A DNA stretch of 64,000 bases from Phycisphaerae bacterium (GTDB lineage Bacteria > Chloroflexota > Anaerolineae > 4572-78 > J111), in the NCBI GenBank assembly GCA_028285035.1, contig JANQQF010000090.1, positions 51,642-115,641 of the forward strand. Direction: 5' to 3'. Positions 36,498 through 47,200 of the stretch are shown piece after piece (the first letter of the stretch is position 1; the number at the start of each line of letters is the position of its first letter). The position numbers and the translations under genes were made by a program. The notes below the pieces were generated by a model. The model had not been told where the DNA came from and ran no database searches. It was given only the letters and a program-made list of their open reading frames with translations.

Positions 36498-37750
36498 CAA
36501 AATAACTCAAAGTTTTGTGCTTCGACCCGGACAGATTGATGCATCAGGACAGCATTCATTAGCTCAATCGCCAGTCGAGATTCCAAGGTGACACCCGCGC
36601 GCACCCCAACACAGGGGTCATGGCGACCTTTATCCAAGGCAAAATCGATGTCCTCAAAATTTTTTCGAATAGATTGCTGCGGCTTTAAAATCGTTGAGGT
36701 GGGTTTGAAGCCAACCCGACACACTAGGGGCATTCCGGTGGTAATACCACCGAGCATTCCGCCTTGATTGTTGCTTTGATAACCAGTTGAGCGAATGGGG
36801 TCGTTATTTTCACTGCCTCGTCGGGCAATCAAATCAAAACCAGCCCCAATCTCACACGACTGGGCGGCATTGATGCCGCCTAAAGCGCCCATCAACCGCA
36901 CCTTCAGGCTTTGATAGAGCGGCTCCCCCACCAAGGCGGGCACGTTCAAGGCCACTACCTCAACCATTGCCCCAATTGAGTCGCCTTGTTTACGGGTTTC
37001 TTTGATCAGTTCGCCAGCCTTTTGGGCAAATTCCTGATCGATTGAGTGAATCTCACCCTCAGCCAGATGACCTTCGACAGCTTCAATAGCTGCGCTTTCG
37101 ATTTTATGTGATTCGCTTTGCTGAACAAGCTGTTCAAAGTGGTCTGATAGGCGTTTTTCGGCTTTGAGTTCACCCACCTGACAAATTGAAGAGAGGATGA
37201 CCGTGCCAAACTCGTCCTTCAAAAACAGGCGAGCGATTGACCCGCCAATGACATCGGAAATTGTAGAGCGATAGCTAGAGCGCCCCCCCCCACGAATATC
37301 AACAAACCCTTTAGACTTATGGAATTTGACCAGATCCGTATGACCAGGGCGAACCTCACCCGTGGGGCCAGAAAACTGTTCATAGTGTCGAGACTTTTTC
37401 GATGTTGAAAGAACCATCGCTGCAATAGGCTCGCCAGTGGTATAACCCGTTTCGTATGTTTCCGTCTGATGAACCAGACCTTCAACGGTCACTTGCGCCT
37501 CAGGTCCAGCCAAAAGTTGATCCAAGTGGCCTTCCGAGTAAATTCCAGAAAGCAAAATCACTTTGTCGGCCTCGTGCCGGGGTGTACCGTGCTTATTGCT
37601 ACCTGGACGACGTCGATCCAGGTAAGTTTGAATATCTGTGCGTGCGATTTGTAGGCCAGGGGGGCAGCCAAAAACAATGGTTGTCACGGCTGGTCCATGC
37701 GACTCACCCGCCCCAGCTACCCCAAATAGGGGGCCACCTAATATTTCCAT
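36497..37750 (-). CDS. aroC: Chorismate synthase
   Basis: Seventh step of the shikimate pathway: converts EPSP to chorismate with reduced FMN. 417 residues, somewhat longer than the usual 360-390. Markers are the N-terminal GESHGP (15-20), the central RRPGSNKHGTPRHEADKV, and the C-terminal RHDPCVGVRAGVTLESRLA. It is the first visible gene of the aro unit (aroC-aroK-[gap]-aroB). The genes for the remaining steps (DAHP synthase, aroE, aroA) are not in the window. Confidence 0.93.
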   Translation of the reverse strand: MEILGGPLFGVAGAGESHGPAVTTIVFGCPPGLQIARTDIQTYLDRRRPGSNKHGTPRHEADKVILLSGIYSEGHLDQLLAGPEAQVTVEGLVHQTETYETGYTTGEPIAAMVLSTSKKSRHYEQFSGPTGEVRPGHTDLVKFHKSKGFVDIRGGGRSSYRSTISDVIGGSIARLFLKDEFGTVILSSICQVGELKAEKRLSDHFEQLVQQSESHKIESAAIEAVEGHLAEGEIHSIDQEFAQKAGELIKETRKQGDSIGAMVEVVALNVPALVGEPLYQSLKVRLMGALGGINAAQSCEIGAGFDLIARRGSENNDPIRSTGYQSNNQGGMLGGITTGMPLVCRVGFKPTSTILKPQQSIRKNFEDIDFALDKGRHDPCVGVRAGVTLESRLAIELMNAVLMHQSVRVEAQNFELF

Positions 37751-38105
37751 CTAAAGATATACGTCCGTAATTAAGATTGATACATTTTCAATATCGACTG
37801 ATTTTACCCGACATAAACATAATGGACAAAGGAATCGAACAGGATTGTATCAATAATGGCCGTAACAAGCCATTATATTTGACGGCATGTTCAACTTAAA
37901 GTTAAAATAAGTAAGCGATAATATCTAAAATATTTCCAATAATACAAACGTCTGCTGGATTAGATTCCTAGCAGGAACGATTTTTCTTCACAAAATTCAC
38001 ATCTCAATGTAATTGCGTGTCACAGTTTAAAGTGAGAGAATTGGTAAACACTTAACCCCATTGGCCCAGTGTTACAGAATCACTTTTATGATACAATAAT
38101 CAACG
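37751..38105. other. Divergent region between aroC and the P-type ATPase gene
   Basis: 355 bp with no gene. A short hairpin, TAATGGC with GCCATTA, is near 37855-37876, and a TACAAT box lies at about 38092-38097 just before the ATPase start, without a convincing -35. Confidence 0.4.
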
Positions 38106-40271
38106 ATGCCTATCTTCAATAAACGAAAACGACAGAAAAAATTAATAACATACCTCGACAGCAGTGCTGTGACTATTTTGAACACGCCAACTATTCAGGA
38201 TGAGCTGATTGAAGCCAGCCAAGACGCCTTAAATGAGGCCAAAATTGGCATCAATAAGTTAGGTTCAGCCCTTAGCGGGCAAACGAGCCGTGTGATTGAT
38301 TCACTGCAAAGTCATAATGTCCTATCCTTTATTGAAGATGCCCGTCAACCTCAATTAAGAGCCGTGACGACAGCGCAGGGGAAATTGGCTAAAAAGCTCA
38401 GTCCAGGCGAGAAAAAGGCCAACTTTGTCACCAACATCTCTATTGTCGCAACAGGGTTGGCTGTCGGGGGCAAACTTCTATATCCCCCCATCGCTTTATT
38501 GAGTGTGCCTATTCTTGTTTACCGGTTAGGTCTCCTTGGCCAAGACTCCTATCAAAAAATCAAGGAAGACCGAGGCTCCTTCAATGTTGAGATGATCGAA
38601 TTTGTCACCTCTCTTGCGCTCCTCACCCAAGGGTACCTCATCATTGCCGCCCTTGACAATGTTTTATTTGGCATCGCTCGCATTCTCATCGAGAAAGTGA
38701 AGCACGAATCAAAGGCTGAAATGTTCGATGTATTTCATCAGCAGCCACGCTCGGTGTGGACCCTGGTTGAGGGGGTGGAAGTGTCAACCCCAATTGAGGA
38801 CATTCAACAGGGTGATGTGGTGGTGGTTTATGCGGGGGAAACCATTCCCATCGATGGAAAAATTGTCGGCGGGGCGGCCTCCGTCGATCAACAAATTCTG
38901 ACAGGTGAGGCTCAGCCTGACGAAAAAAGCATAGGGGAGTCAGCTTTTGCTTTAACTGTGGTTTTATCTGGGGGACTTCACATCGAAGTTGAACATACGG
39001 GTCAGGAAACCGCTGCGGCCCAAATCAATCAGATTCTCAACAAAACCGTTGATTACAAAACAGGTCGCATGTTGTGGTCAGAAGAAATTGCGGACAAAAC
39101 TGTGGCCCCTCTGTTGCTCCTGACGGCCATCTCTTTTCCAGTCATCGGTTTTGCCAGTGCAATGGCGGTGATGGATTCCCATTTCAAGCGCAAAATGTCT
39201 ATCGCTGGAGCCATCAGCATCCTGAACGTCTTCAAGCAGGCCTCACAAAATGGTATTCTCATCAAAGACGGGCGTACGCTGGAACTGATGACCAAGATTG
39301 ATACGGTTGTTTTTGATAAAACCGGCACCTTAACGATGGAGCAGCCCCACGTCGGTCAGATTTACACCTACAATGGCTGCAATGAAAACGAAATCTTACA
39401 GTACGCTGCCAACGCCGAGTTCAAACAGACTCACCCTATCGCTCGCGCCATTACCCAAGCCGCCGAAGAACGGGGGCTTGGGATTGAGCCGCAGGAAAAC
39501 ACCGAATATAAAGTTGGTTATGGGCTTACCGTCGTTGCTCAGGATAAAACAATTCGAGTAGGCAGCATTCGATTTATCGAAATGGAGGGCCTTCCGTTAC
39601 CAGACCAGCTACACGAAGCACGAAGCTGGTGCGATAGCCAAGGGCACTCTTTAGTCATGGTGGCCTTGGATGATGAGGTTGTCGGTGCCGTCGAGTTGCG
39701 AGCCACGGTTAGGCCTGAGGCCAAGGCCATTATTGAAGGGTTACGCCAGCGTAATGTCAAATCAATGTATATCATCTCTGGCGATCACGAAGCCCCCACC
39801 CGCAAACTCGCTGAGGAACTCGGCATCAAGCATTACTTCGCCGAAGTGTTGCCTGAAAATAAAGCCTCACTGATTGAGCAACTCCAGGCCCAAGGTCGCT
39901 CAGTCTGTTTTGTCGGCGATGGCATCAATGACTCAATCGCCTTAAAAACGGCCAACGTCTCCGTTTCGCTACGCGGCGCCTCTTCGATTGCCGTAGACAC
40001 CGCCCACGTTATCCTGATGGACCAAAGCCTCAATCGTTTAACCACCCTCTTTGATATCGCCGCCGAGCTTGATAAGAATACAAACTCAACGTTCTTGTGG
40101 GTACTCGCCCCTTGTGTGATTTGTTTGAACGGGGCCCTCTTCCTAGGCTTCACCCAAGTTAGCTCCATTTTTCTCAATCTGGCCAGCCTCGGCCTCGGTG
40201 TTGGCAACGCAATGGTACCTGCCTTAAAGGCTCAATCAAACAGCTTGCCGAAGCCAAAAATGTTGCAGTAG
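38106..40271 (+). CDS. P1B-like P-type ATPase without CPx and without HMA domain
   Basis: 721 residues. The phosphorylation motif DKTGTLT has its aspartate at residue 404, the actuator motif LTGEAQ near 278, the HP nucleotide motif (THPIARAI) near 442, and the hinge GDGIND around Asp605, so the cytoplasmic machinery is intact and like metal P1B pumps. But the membrane helix before the phosphorylation site, where P1B pumps have CPC or SPC, reads SAMAVMDSHFKRKMSIAGA, with no CPx motif, and the N-terminus lacks HMA metal domains. About 110 residues of unique sequence come first. The substrate cannot be predicted. Confidence 0.75.
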   Translation: MPIFNKRKRQKKLITYLDSSAVTILNTPTIQDELIEASQDALNEAKIGINKLGSALSGQTSRVIDSLQSHNVLSFIEDARQPQLRAVTTAQGKLAKKLSPGEKKANFVTNISIVATGLAVGGKLLYPPIALLSVPILVYRLGLLGQDSYQKIKEDRGSFNVEMIEFVTSLALLTQGYLIIAALDNVLFGIARILIEKVKHESKAEMFDVFHQQPRSVWTLVEGVEVSTPIEDIQQGDVVVVYAGETIPIDGKIVGGAASVDQQILTGEAQPDEKSIGESAFALTVVLSGGLHIEVEHTGQETAAAQINQILNKTVDYKTGRMLWSEEIADKTVAPLLLLTAISFPVIGFASAMAVMDSHFKRKMSIAGAISILNVFKQASQNGILIKDGRTLELMTKIDTVVFDKTGTLTMEQPHVGQIYTYNGCNENEILQYAANAEFKQTHPIARAITQAAEERGLGIEPQENTEYKVGYGLTVVAQDKTIRVGSIRFIEMEGLPLPDQLHEARSWCDSQGHSLVMVALDDEVVGAVELRATVRPEAKAIIEGLRQRNVKSMYIISGDHEAPTRKLAEELGIKHYFAEVLPENKASLIEQLQAQGRSVCFVGDGINDSIALKTANVSVSLRGASSIAVDTAHVILMDQSLNRLTTLFDIAAELDKNTNSTFLWVLAPCVICLNGALFLGFTQVSSIFLNLASLGLGVGNAMVPALKAQSNSLPKPKMLQ

Positions 40272-40463
40272 CCCCAATTCACCTCCTTAATCCAGCTTTG
40301 AATAAAAATCGCCCATTGAAATTTATGGTTTTTCTAAAAGTTCTGTCGTTTACTAAAAACTCAGCAGGATATCAGAAAGAATTCAGTTGTAAGACAGAAT
40401 GAGTGCGCATAACTGTGCTAAAGTCAATGACAGAATAAGTTTAATTTCAAAGGAGCACTTATT

Positions 40464-42647
40464 ATGAAGATCAACCGTTGGCTTTACCTCCTCATCGCCT
40501 TAATCACCCTATCACTCCTCATCGCCCACCAAGGCTGGCCGGATCTGTCCGCCCTGGCCCAAGGCACCACCATCACCACCCGCGTCTCCGTCGCTTCGGA
40601 TGGCTCGCAGGCTGATGAGCGCTCCCGTGCCCACACAATCTCGGCCGATGGTCGTTTTGTTGCTTTTCAATCTGTAGACAGCAATCTGGTACCTGACGAT
40701 ACAAATAATAGAATCGATACCTTTGTCCATGATCGAAAGACAGGCGAGACAACCCTTGTATCAATTGCTTCCGATGGGTCGCCCCAATCTGGCGGTGAGC
40801 CTGCAATCTCTGCCGATGGTCGTTACATCGCATTCGTGTCATCCACAAATATCTTTGTCCACGACCGAGAGGCAGGCGAAACATCGAAGGCAATTGACTC
40901 TGATGAATCGCAAGTTACTTACTCTAGCTATCCTGCAATCTCCGCCAATGGTCGTTATGTTGTTTTTTATTCTTGGGACAGCAGTCTGGTACTATTGGGT
41001 ATCTTTGTCCACGACCGAGAGACAGGCGAAACTCGTCGTGTCTCCATCGCCTCCGATGTTTCGCAAAGTATTGTCAGCTCTGACAATCTTACAATCTCCG
41101 CCAATGGTCGTTACGTTGTTTTTCATTCTTGGGACAGCAATCTGGTACCAAATGATACAAATGGTACTTGGGATACCTTTGTCCACGACCGAGAGACAGG
41201 CGAAACTCGTCGTGTCTCTATCGCCTCCGATGGCTCACAGGGTAATGCTTCATCTAGGGAGCCTGCAATCTCCGCCGATGGTCGCTTTGTCGCTTTCGAG
41301 TCTTGGGCCAGCAATCTGGTACCCAATGATACAAACGGTATCGGTGACATCTTTGTCCACGACCGAGAAACAGGCGAAACTCGTCGTGTCTCTATCGCTG
41401 CCGATGGCTCACAGGGTAATGCTTCATCTAGGGAGCCTGTAATCTCCGCCGATGGTCGTCATATCGCTTTCGAGTCTTGGGCCAGCAATCTGGTACCCAA
41501 TGATACAAACGGTATCGGTGACATCTTTGTACGAGGACACACCACCCTGCCCGATGGCTCAGCTACAATCAAAGGTATGGTCACTGATGAGGTGGGGAAG
41601 CCTTTGCCTGATATACTCGTCCAGGTCTATCAGTTTGGCGTAACCTGGCAGCCCGTCAGCCAAGTGACCACCTCAGGATATGGTGAGTATACGGTCAGCA
41701 ACTTACCCACAGGCACCTATCGGGTGCTGTTTGCCGATTTGAAGGGGGTATATAAAACTCAATATTACAATGCCTCAACTACCTTGGCTGATGCCGAAGA
41801 CATTTTTCTCGATTATGCTAGCACCACCGATGGGATCAATGCGGTGATGGCCAAGATTCCACCTCCACCGTTTCGGGTCGAGTCGGGCTGTGGACAGGTC
41901 AATATCGCCTCCTCAGGGGATGTATTTCTCCGCTTCCCCACCCTCTGTAGTAGCCCAACCGAACTAGCTGCCACGGTCGTTTGTCAGGATGAGAGTGCAC
42001 CCACAGGCGAGGTCACCTTCTATCTGAACGACACCCCTTTCCCCATGACCGCCATCGATGACACCAATTTCAAAGTTGCCCTCAATATCCCCGATGACCT
42101 ACCCGCCTCACCCATCGCCATTCGCATCGCCGCTCAATGTAAGGCTGCCCTTGAGACACCTTTTGAAGGGGAGGTAGCGCTCGAACTCTATGATCCCAGC
42201 GGCTTTATCACCGACGCCAAAACCACGCAGCCCATCACGGGGGCGGTCGTTAATCTCTATCGCGTGCCGGATGCCACCCCCGATAGCGGCACCGAGCAGA
42301 ATGGGGATTGCCGCACGGTCGACACCCGACCCAGCGGCAGCAGTGGCACCTTTGGGGCCTGGAGTGATGTCCCTCAAGCCACCGCTGACGCCACCCACTG
42401 GATTGAACCCAATGCCCTGCTCAAAACCTCCGTCGCCATCAGCCCCACCCTCAATCCCCAAATCACTGGGCCAGACGGTTACTACGGCTGGGACGTCAGC
42501 GAGGGCTGCTGGTACATTGTGGTCCAGGCCGAAGGGTATCAGCCTCTCGTCAGTCCAATGGTCGGTGTCCCTCCTGAAGTGACCGATCTTAATCTGGCCC
42601 TCTTTGATATTGTTGATGTAGAATATATGCCAGTTATATTTAAATGA
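40464..42647 (+). CDS. Secreted repeat protein (PD40-like repeats) with carboxypeptidase-like domain
   Basis: 727 residues. Signal peptide about 1-33. Six PD40-like repeats of about 58 residues (ISADGRFVAFES, FVHDRETGETRR) lie at about 35-355. The last two are almost identical in DNA (period 174 bp), showing recent duplication. From about 370 comes a carboxypeptidase-regulatory-like domain (GMVTDEVGKPLPDILVQVYQ), then beta-rich cysteine-containing segments. The C-terminus ends YMPVIFK, like tails seen in secreted Chloroflexota proteins. It is probably a surface protein. The stop overlaps the nitrilase start (ATGA). Confidence 0.75.
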   Translation: MKINRWLYLLIALITLSLLIAHQGWPDLSALAQGTTITTRVSVASDGSQADERSRAHTISADGRFVAFQSVDSNLVPDDTNNRIDTFVHDRKTGETTLVSIASDGSPQSGGEPAISADGRYIAFVSSTNIFVHDREAGETSKAIDSDESQVTYSSYPAISANGRYVVFYSWDSSLVLLGIFVHDRETGETRRVSIASDVSQSIVSSDNLTISANGRYVVFHSWDSNLVPNDTNGTWDTFVHDRETGETRRVSIASDGSQGNASSREPAISADGRFVAFESWASNLVPNDTNGIGDIFVHDRETGETRRVSIAADGSQGNASSREPVISADGRHIAFESWASNLVPNDTNGIGDIFVRGHTTLPDGSATIKGMVTDEVGKPLPDILVQVYQFGVTWQPVSQVTTSGYGEYTVSNLPTGTYRVLFADLKGVYKTQYYNASTTLADAEDIFLDYASTTDGINAVMAKIPPPPFRVESGCGQVNIASSGDVFLRFPTLCSSPTELAATVVCQDESAPTGEVTFYLNDTPFPMTAIDDTNFKVALNIPDDLPASPIAIRIAAQCKAALETPFEGEVALELYDPSGFITDAKTTQPITGAVVNLYRVPDATPDSGTEQNGDCRTVDTRPSGSSGTFGAWSDVPQATADATHWIEPNALLKTSVAISPTLNPQITGPDGYYGWDVSEGCWYIVVQAEGYQPLVSPMVGVPPEVTDLNLALFDIVDVEYMPVIFK
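41053..41540 (+). repeat. Tandem 174-bp coding repeats in the secreted protein gene
   Basis: The codons for repeats 4, 5 and 6 are highly alike. The segment starting ccgatggctcacag occurs at 41227 and again at 41401, exactly 174 bp (58 codons) apart, with only a few changes across the unit. Confidence 0.8.
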
Positions 42648-43630
42648 CTCGCCAATCATTTAGAAAAATCATGTCACCTAACTCAGATAATCTTACCATT
42701 GCCATCGCCCAAATTGGGCCTGTGTGGCTTAATCGGGCCGAAACATTAACCAAAATCATCAGCTACGTTGAGCAAGCTGGAGCACAAGAGTGTCAACTCA
42801 TCACCTTTGGTGAGGCCTTGCTGCCTGGCTATCCTTTTTGGATTGAGCGCACCAACGGCGCTCAGTTCAACTCGCCGGTGCAAAAGGATTTGTACGCCCA
42901 CTACATGGATCAGGCGGTGCAGATCGAAGCGGGGCATTTGGATGAGTTGTGTCAAGTGGCCGATGACTGTCACATCACAGTTTATCTGGGCACCATCGAA
43001 CGGGCGGCGGATCGAGGCGGGCACAGCCTCTACTGCACCTTGGTCTACATTGACTCCAGTGGCACCATCCAATCAACCCATCGCAAATTACAACCCACTT
43101 ATGAAGAACGACTGACTTGGTCTCCGGGTGATGGGCACGGTTTACGCACCCATCCACTGAGCAAATTTACAGTGGGGGGCTTGAATTGTTGGGAGAATTG
43201 GATGCCGTTGCCTCGGGCGGCGATGTACGCGCAAGGTGAAGATTTACACGTGGCGGTTTGGCCGGGGAGCATTCACAATACGCAAGACATCACTCCCTTT
43301 ATCGCCAAAGAAGCCCGTTCCTACGTCATCTCCGCCTCCAGCCTCATGCGTAAAACCGACTTTCCAGCCGACACGCCGCATCTCGACCTCATTCTGGCCA
43401 ATAGTGACGAGTGGCTGGCGAATGGTGGATCTTGTATCGCAGGCCCCGATGGGGAGTGGGTGGTCGCGCCAGTCACAGAAGAGGAACGTCTGATCGTCGC
43501 TACCCTCGACCACCAGCGGGTACGAGCCGAACGACAAAATTTTGACCCTGTTGGTCATTACAGTCGTCCCGATGTGACACAATTAACGATTAATCGAACC
43601 CGGCAGAGCACGCTCAAGATTGTAGAGTAG
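42644..43630 (+). CDS. Nitrilase-type carbon-nitrogen hydrolase
   Basis: 328 residues from the ATG at 42644, which overlaps the upstream stop; an internal ATG at 42671 is an alternative start. The catalytic triad is Glu57 (TFGEALLPGYPFW), Lys148 (HRKLQPTYEERL) and Cys182 (GGLNCWENWMPL). That pattern is the true nitrilase branch, which converts nitriles to carboxylic acids and ammonia, or related amides. It acts in the cytoplasm as a homo-oligomer. The substrate is unknown. It is followed by an FmdB-type zinc ribbon gene. Confidence 0.9.
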   Translation: MTRQSFRKIMSPNSDNLTIAIAQIGPVWLNRAETLTKIISYVEQAGAQECQLITFGEALLPGYPFWIERTNGAQFNSPVQKDLYAHYMDQAVQIEAGHLDELCQVADDCHITVYLGTIERAADRGGHSLYCTLVYIDSSGTIQSTHRKLQPTYEERLTWSPGDGHGLRTHPLSKFTVGGLNCWENWMPLPRAAMYAQGEDLHVAVWPGSIHNTQDITPFIAKEARSYVISASSLMRKTDFPADTPHLDLILANSDEWLANGGSCIAGPDGEWVVAPVTEEERLIVATLDHQRVRAERQNFDPVGHYSRPDVTQLTINRTRQSTLKIVE

Positions 43631-43679
43631 CCCCATTTGAGGTAAACTATCGAAACATTTAGTTGAGGAGACAAATCTT

Positions 43680-43913
43680 ATGCCAATGTACGAATATTAT
43701 TGTGCGGATTGTAAAGACACCTTTGATGCCTTGCGCCCGATGGCAAAAGCAGATGAAGCCATTGCTTGTAAAAGCTGCGAAAGCCCAAAAACGTCACGAA
43801 TGCTATCGCTCTTTGCCGCCCATACCGGCCAAAGCAGCAGTAGCAGTATGCCCTCAGTGCCCCAAATGGGTGGAGGTGGTTGCTGTGGTGGGATGTGCGG
43901 CTGCGGACATTAG
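43680..43913 (+). CDS. FmdB-type zinc ribbon protein
   Basis: 77 residues with the FmdB family start PMYEYYCADCKDTFD, a second CxxC (ACKSCES), and a glycine/serine-rich tail ending CCGGMCGCGH. FmdB proteins are small putative regulatory or assembly factors named for a formamidase operon. Their location beside a nitrile/amide hydrolase is in keeping with that naming, but their function is not known. A terminator follows. Confidence 0.85.
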   Translation: MPMYEYYCADCKDTFDALRPMAKADEAIACKSCESPKTSRMLSLFAAHTGQSSSSSMPSVPQMGGGGCCGGMCGCGH

Positions 43914-43914
43914 G

Positions 43915-43939
43915 ATTTACGATTTTTGATTTACGATTT
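43915..43939. repeat. Two ATTTACGATTT repeats after the fmdB-like gene
   Basis: ATTTACGATTT at 43915-43925 and at 43929-43939, direct orientation. The same 11-mer occurs at 22074 and 62663. Confidence 0.6.
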
Positions 43940-43951
43940 ACGAATTAACAA

Positions 43952-43999
43952 AAAACCCGCTCAAGTTATTGATTACAAATCAATTTTTGGGCGGATTTT
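43952..43999 (+). terminator. Terminator downstream of the fmdB-like gene
   Basis: AAAACCCGCTCAA (43952-43964) pairs with TTGGGCGGATTTT (43987-43999), counting G-U pairs, with an inner TTGATT/AATCAA stem. The right arm runs into Ts. Confidence 0.6.
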
Positions 44000-44138
44000 G
44001 TATATTCATGATCTGAGTTCGATGAAAAATAGTTGTAATATTTTTGCTCTTAAGCTCTGTCATTTCGACGACGAAGGTTACAAAACAGGCTTTGCCGAAA
44101 TCTTCTAGTTTATCGGTGTTTCAAGCAACAAATATGAA

Positions 44139-44186
44139 GATTTCTCTCTGCATTTCACTTCGTTCCATTCCGTTCGAAATGACATG
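44139..44186. repeat. TGTCATTTCGAACG dispersed repeat, copy B (inverted)
   Basis: Reverse-strand copy of the repeat at 35617-35651, with 10 extra bases (GAATGGAACG) after TCGAACG. It lies between the fmdB-like terminator and the NRPS end. Confidence 0.65.
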
Positions 44187-44235
44187 ACGGCCCTATTTTG
44201 TAAACCCATCTTATTTATGACTATTTCTCAATTAG

Positions 44236-47200
44236 TTATTTACTTGTAGTCTCTGCCATCCGAGCTGTCAACTGCCGGGCTAAATCAGCCATCACTTCCT
44301 CGCTAATATCAAAGCCGTGGTCACCGGTGATATCATTGTGGGTTCCAGGAATTTGGTGCATTTCGATGCCCCCAGCAGCGACACGCTGCCAACTCAAATG
44401 CGGTTTGTAGGGTGAGTCAAACGACTCTTCGCACATATAAATATCAATCGGACCATTATAGGGCTTGAGATTGTAGCGGGTCACACTCAGCATGTTCGTG
44501 ACCACTTTGGCTTTGAGGCGCAAGAACTCAACACGCTCTTTCAAGCTTTTCCCCTCACCCTCATCAGCCGCTTCGGCACTTTCCACCACTTCGGTCTCAT
44601 TTTCATCCGCCTCATCATCATTTCCGCCAAAGAAACGGCCAGCGATCCGTTGGAAGAGGCTCCAGACCGATTTCAGTCGATTTTCGTGAGGGAAGGCTTC
44701 AACCAAGGCCAACATCCCAACCTCTTCGCCCTGATCGTGTAATTGTTGGGCCATTTCATAAGCAACAACCCCACCCGAACAGATGCCACCCAAGAAATAT
44801 GGGCCTTCAGCCTGAACTGCTTGGATTTCCTTGATATAGTGAGCGGCCATTGCTTTCACTTGGCTCGGAATATTGACCCCATCTTGCAAACCATAAAGAG
44901 GTTGATCCGGCGTTAGGTGACGTGCGACCAAACCCAAATCTGTAAAGACGTTGCCTAGGTTACCTGGCACGAGGTAAAGCGGAGCCTTCTCATCTTGCTC
45001 ACCGGCCTGAATAGTGACCAATGAGTTTTGCGAAATGTCCCAGCCCTCATTGCGTAAAATTTCAGCCAACTGAGAAATCGTTGGGGCTTGGAATAAGGCT
45101 GCCAAAGGCAATTCCTGCCCAATCTGTTGCTCGATCTCGTTGATCAAGCGGACGGCGAGGAGCGATTGCCCCCCCAGCTCGAAGAAGTTGTCGTGAACGC
45201 CAACTCGCTCCAACTTGAGCACATCCTCCCAAATACGAGTCAGTTGGAATTCCAGCACATCGCGGGCCAAGGTATCAGCGTCTGCCATCAATTCAGATAA
45301 ATTCGGCTGAGGCAAGGCTCGACGATCAACCTTACCATTTGGGGTAAGCGGCAAGGCGGGTAGTGGGACAAAAATCAGCGGAACCATATAATCAGGTAAG
45401 CGATCTTGTAAGAATTCCTTTAGTTCAGCCGAAGAGGGCAATGCAGTAACTTCACCGGCTAAATAGCCGACCAACTGCTTGTTCGCCTCTTCGCCAGCCA
45501 CAATCACCACCGCATCCTGAATGGCTGGATGTTGCCGCATTGCCTCACCAATCTCGTCTAGCTCAATGCGATAGCCTCGGATTTTTACCTGATTGTCAAC
45601 TCGGCCTAAAAATTCGATATTGCCATCGGGCAAGTAGCGGACCAAGTCACCAGTGCGATAGAGACGACAATCCCTGTCTTCGCAGAAGGGGTGCGGCACA
45701 AACTTCTCAGCCGTTAGCTCAGGCCGATTGAGATACCCTTCAGCGAGGCCAACCCCACCAATGTACAACTCACCCGGGACCCCGATAGGCAGAGGCTGTC
45801 GCTGCTCGTTCAAAATGTAGGTCTGCATATTGGCAATCGGACGACCAATCGGCACTTGGTTGTGGGACTCATCGACCGGAATGCGATAAACCGTACTCCA
45901 CACAGTCCCCTCAGTCGGCCCATATTCGTTGTACAAAGTCGCCTTGGGCAATTGTTGATAATGAAGGGCAATCAGATTTTTTGGACAGGCCTCACCCGCC
46001 ACCATCACTACCCGCAGAGATTTGAGTTGCTCAGCTTGAGCATACTGCAATAGTAGATTGTAAAGGGAGGGCAGGGCTAACAAGTGAGAGGCTTGATGTT
46101 GGGCAATCAAGCTGGCGATTGACTGGATTTCCTGCTCGCCACCTTGTGGCGGTAACACTAAAGTGCCACCCTCACACAATGTTCCAAAAATTCCGACGAT
46201 AGAGCTATCAAAGGCAAACGAGGAGAGCAGCAAGAAACTTTCAATACGCTCAGGGTAATAATTCAAACGGGCAGTCGTTGAGTGAACTAAATTTCGATGG
46301 GTAATCGGCACGCCTTTGGGTTTACCCGTTGAGCCAGATGTATAGATGACATAAGCCAAGTCACTGGGTTGTGTTTGTTGGGTTAGGTTTGATGTATCTA
46401 TTGTTGCAATTGCATCCCAATCGCGATCAACACAAATTGTGGTTGCTTCGCTCTCGGGAATATTTGGCAGCACTTTAGCTTGAGTCAACAGGACAGGGGC
46501 CTGTGTATCAGCTAGAACAAAGCTCAGTCGTTCAGCCGGGTAGCTTGGATCAAGCGGAACATAAGCCCCACCCGCCTTCAACACCGCCAAGATGCTGACA
46601 AACATCTCTATTGAGCGTTCCATACAAATGGCCACAAACACATTCGGACCAACATTCTGATTTTGCAGATAAGCTGCGAGAATTTCGGCACGCTGATTAA
46701 ATTCAGCATAACTCAAGCGCTCATCGCCAAACTTGAGGGCAATGGCATCGGGTGTATTTTCAGAGTGAACCTCGATGAGCTGATGAATAGTCGCTTCCTG
46801 CGGGAATTCAGCGTCCGTTTTATTCCAATCGACCAACATTTGCTGGGTTTCAGGTGAAGTGAGTAATGGTAGTTCACCCACCGTTTGTTGTGGGTTATCG
46901 ACGATATTTTCAAGCAAAGTCTGATAATGCCCCAGCATTCGCTCAACCGTTTCGGCTTTGAACAAGTCGCTGTTGTATTCAAACGCCACTTGCAAGCCAT
47001 CGTGATCCTCGTGGACAAATAGAGTCAAGTCAAACTTGGCCGTGCCACTATCGACGAGAGGCATTCGGCTCAAGGTCAAACCAGGGAAATCAGGCAGCCC
47101 TTCCGATTTTTGTTGGTAGACAAACATCACTTGGAAAATAGGGTTGAAGGCGGTGTTTCGCTCAACTTTCAGCTCCTCGACCAACTTTTCAAAAGGCATA

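Noticed and set aside
40723..41442. 239-codon plus-strand alternative frame in the secreted repeat gene
   Set aside because: It is created by the tandem repeats in a second frame, without a start site or domain; the main frame has a signal peptide and a coherent fold.
41053..41540. CRISPR-like array
   Set aside because: The repeats are 174 bp, coding and without short unique spacers; they are protein repeats.
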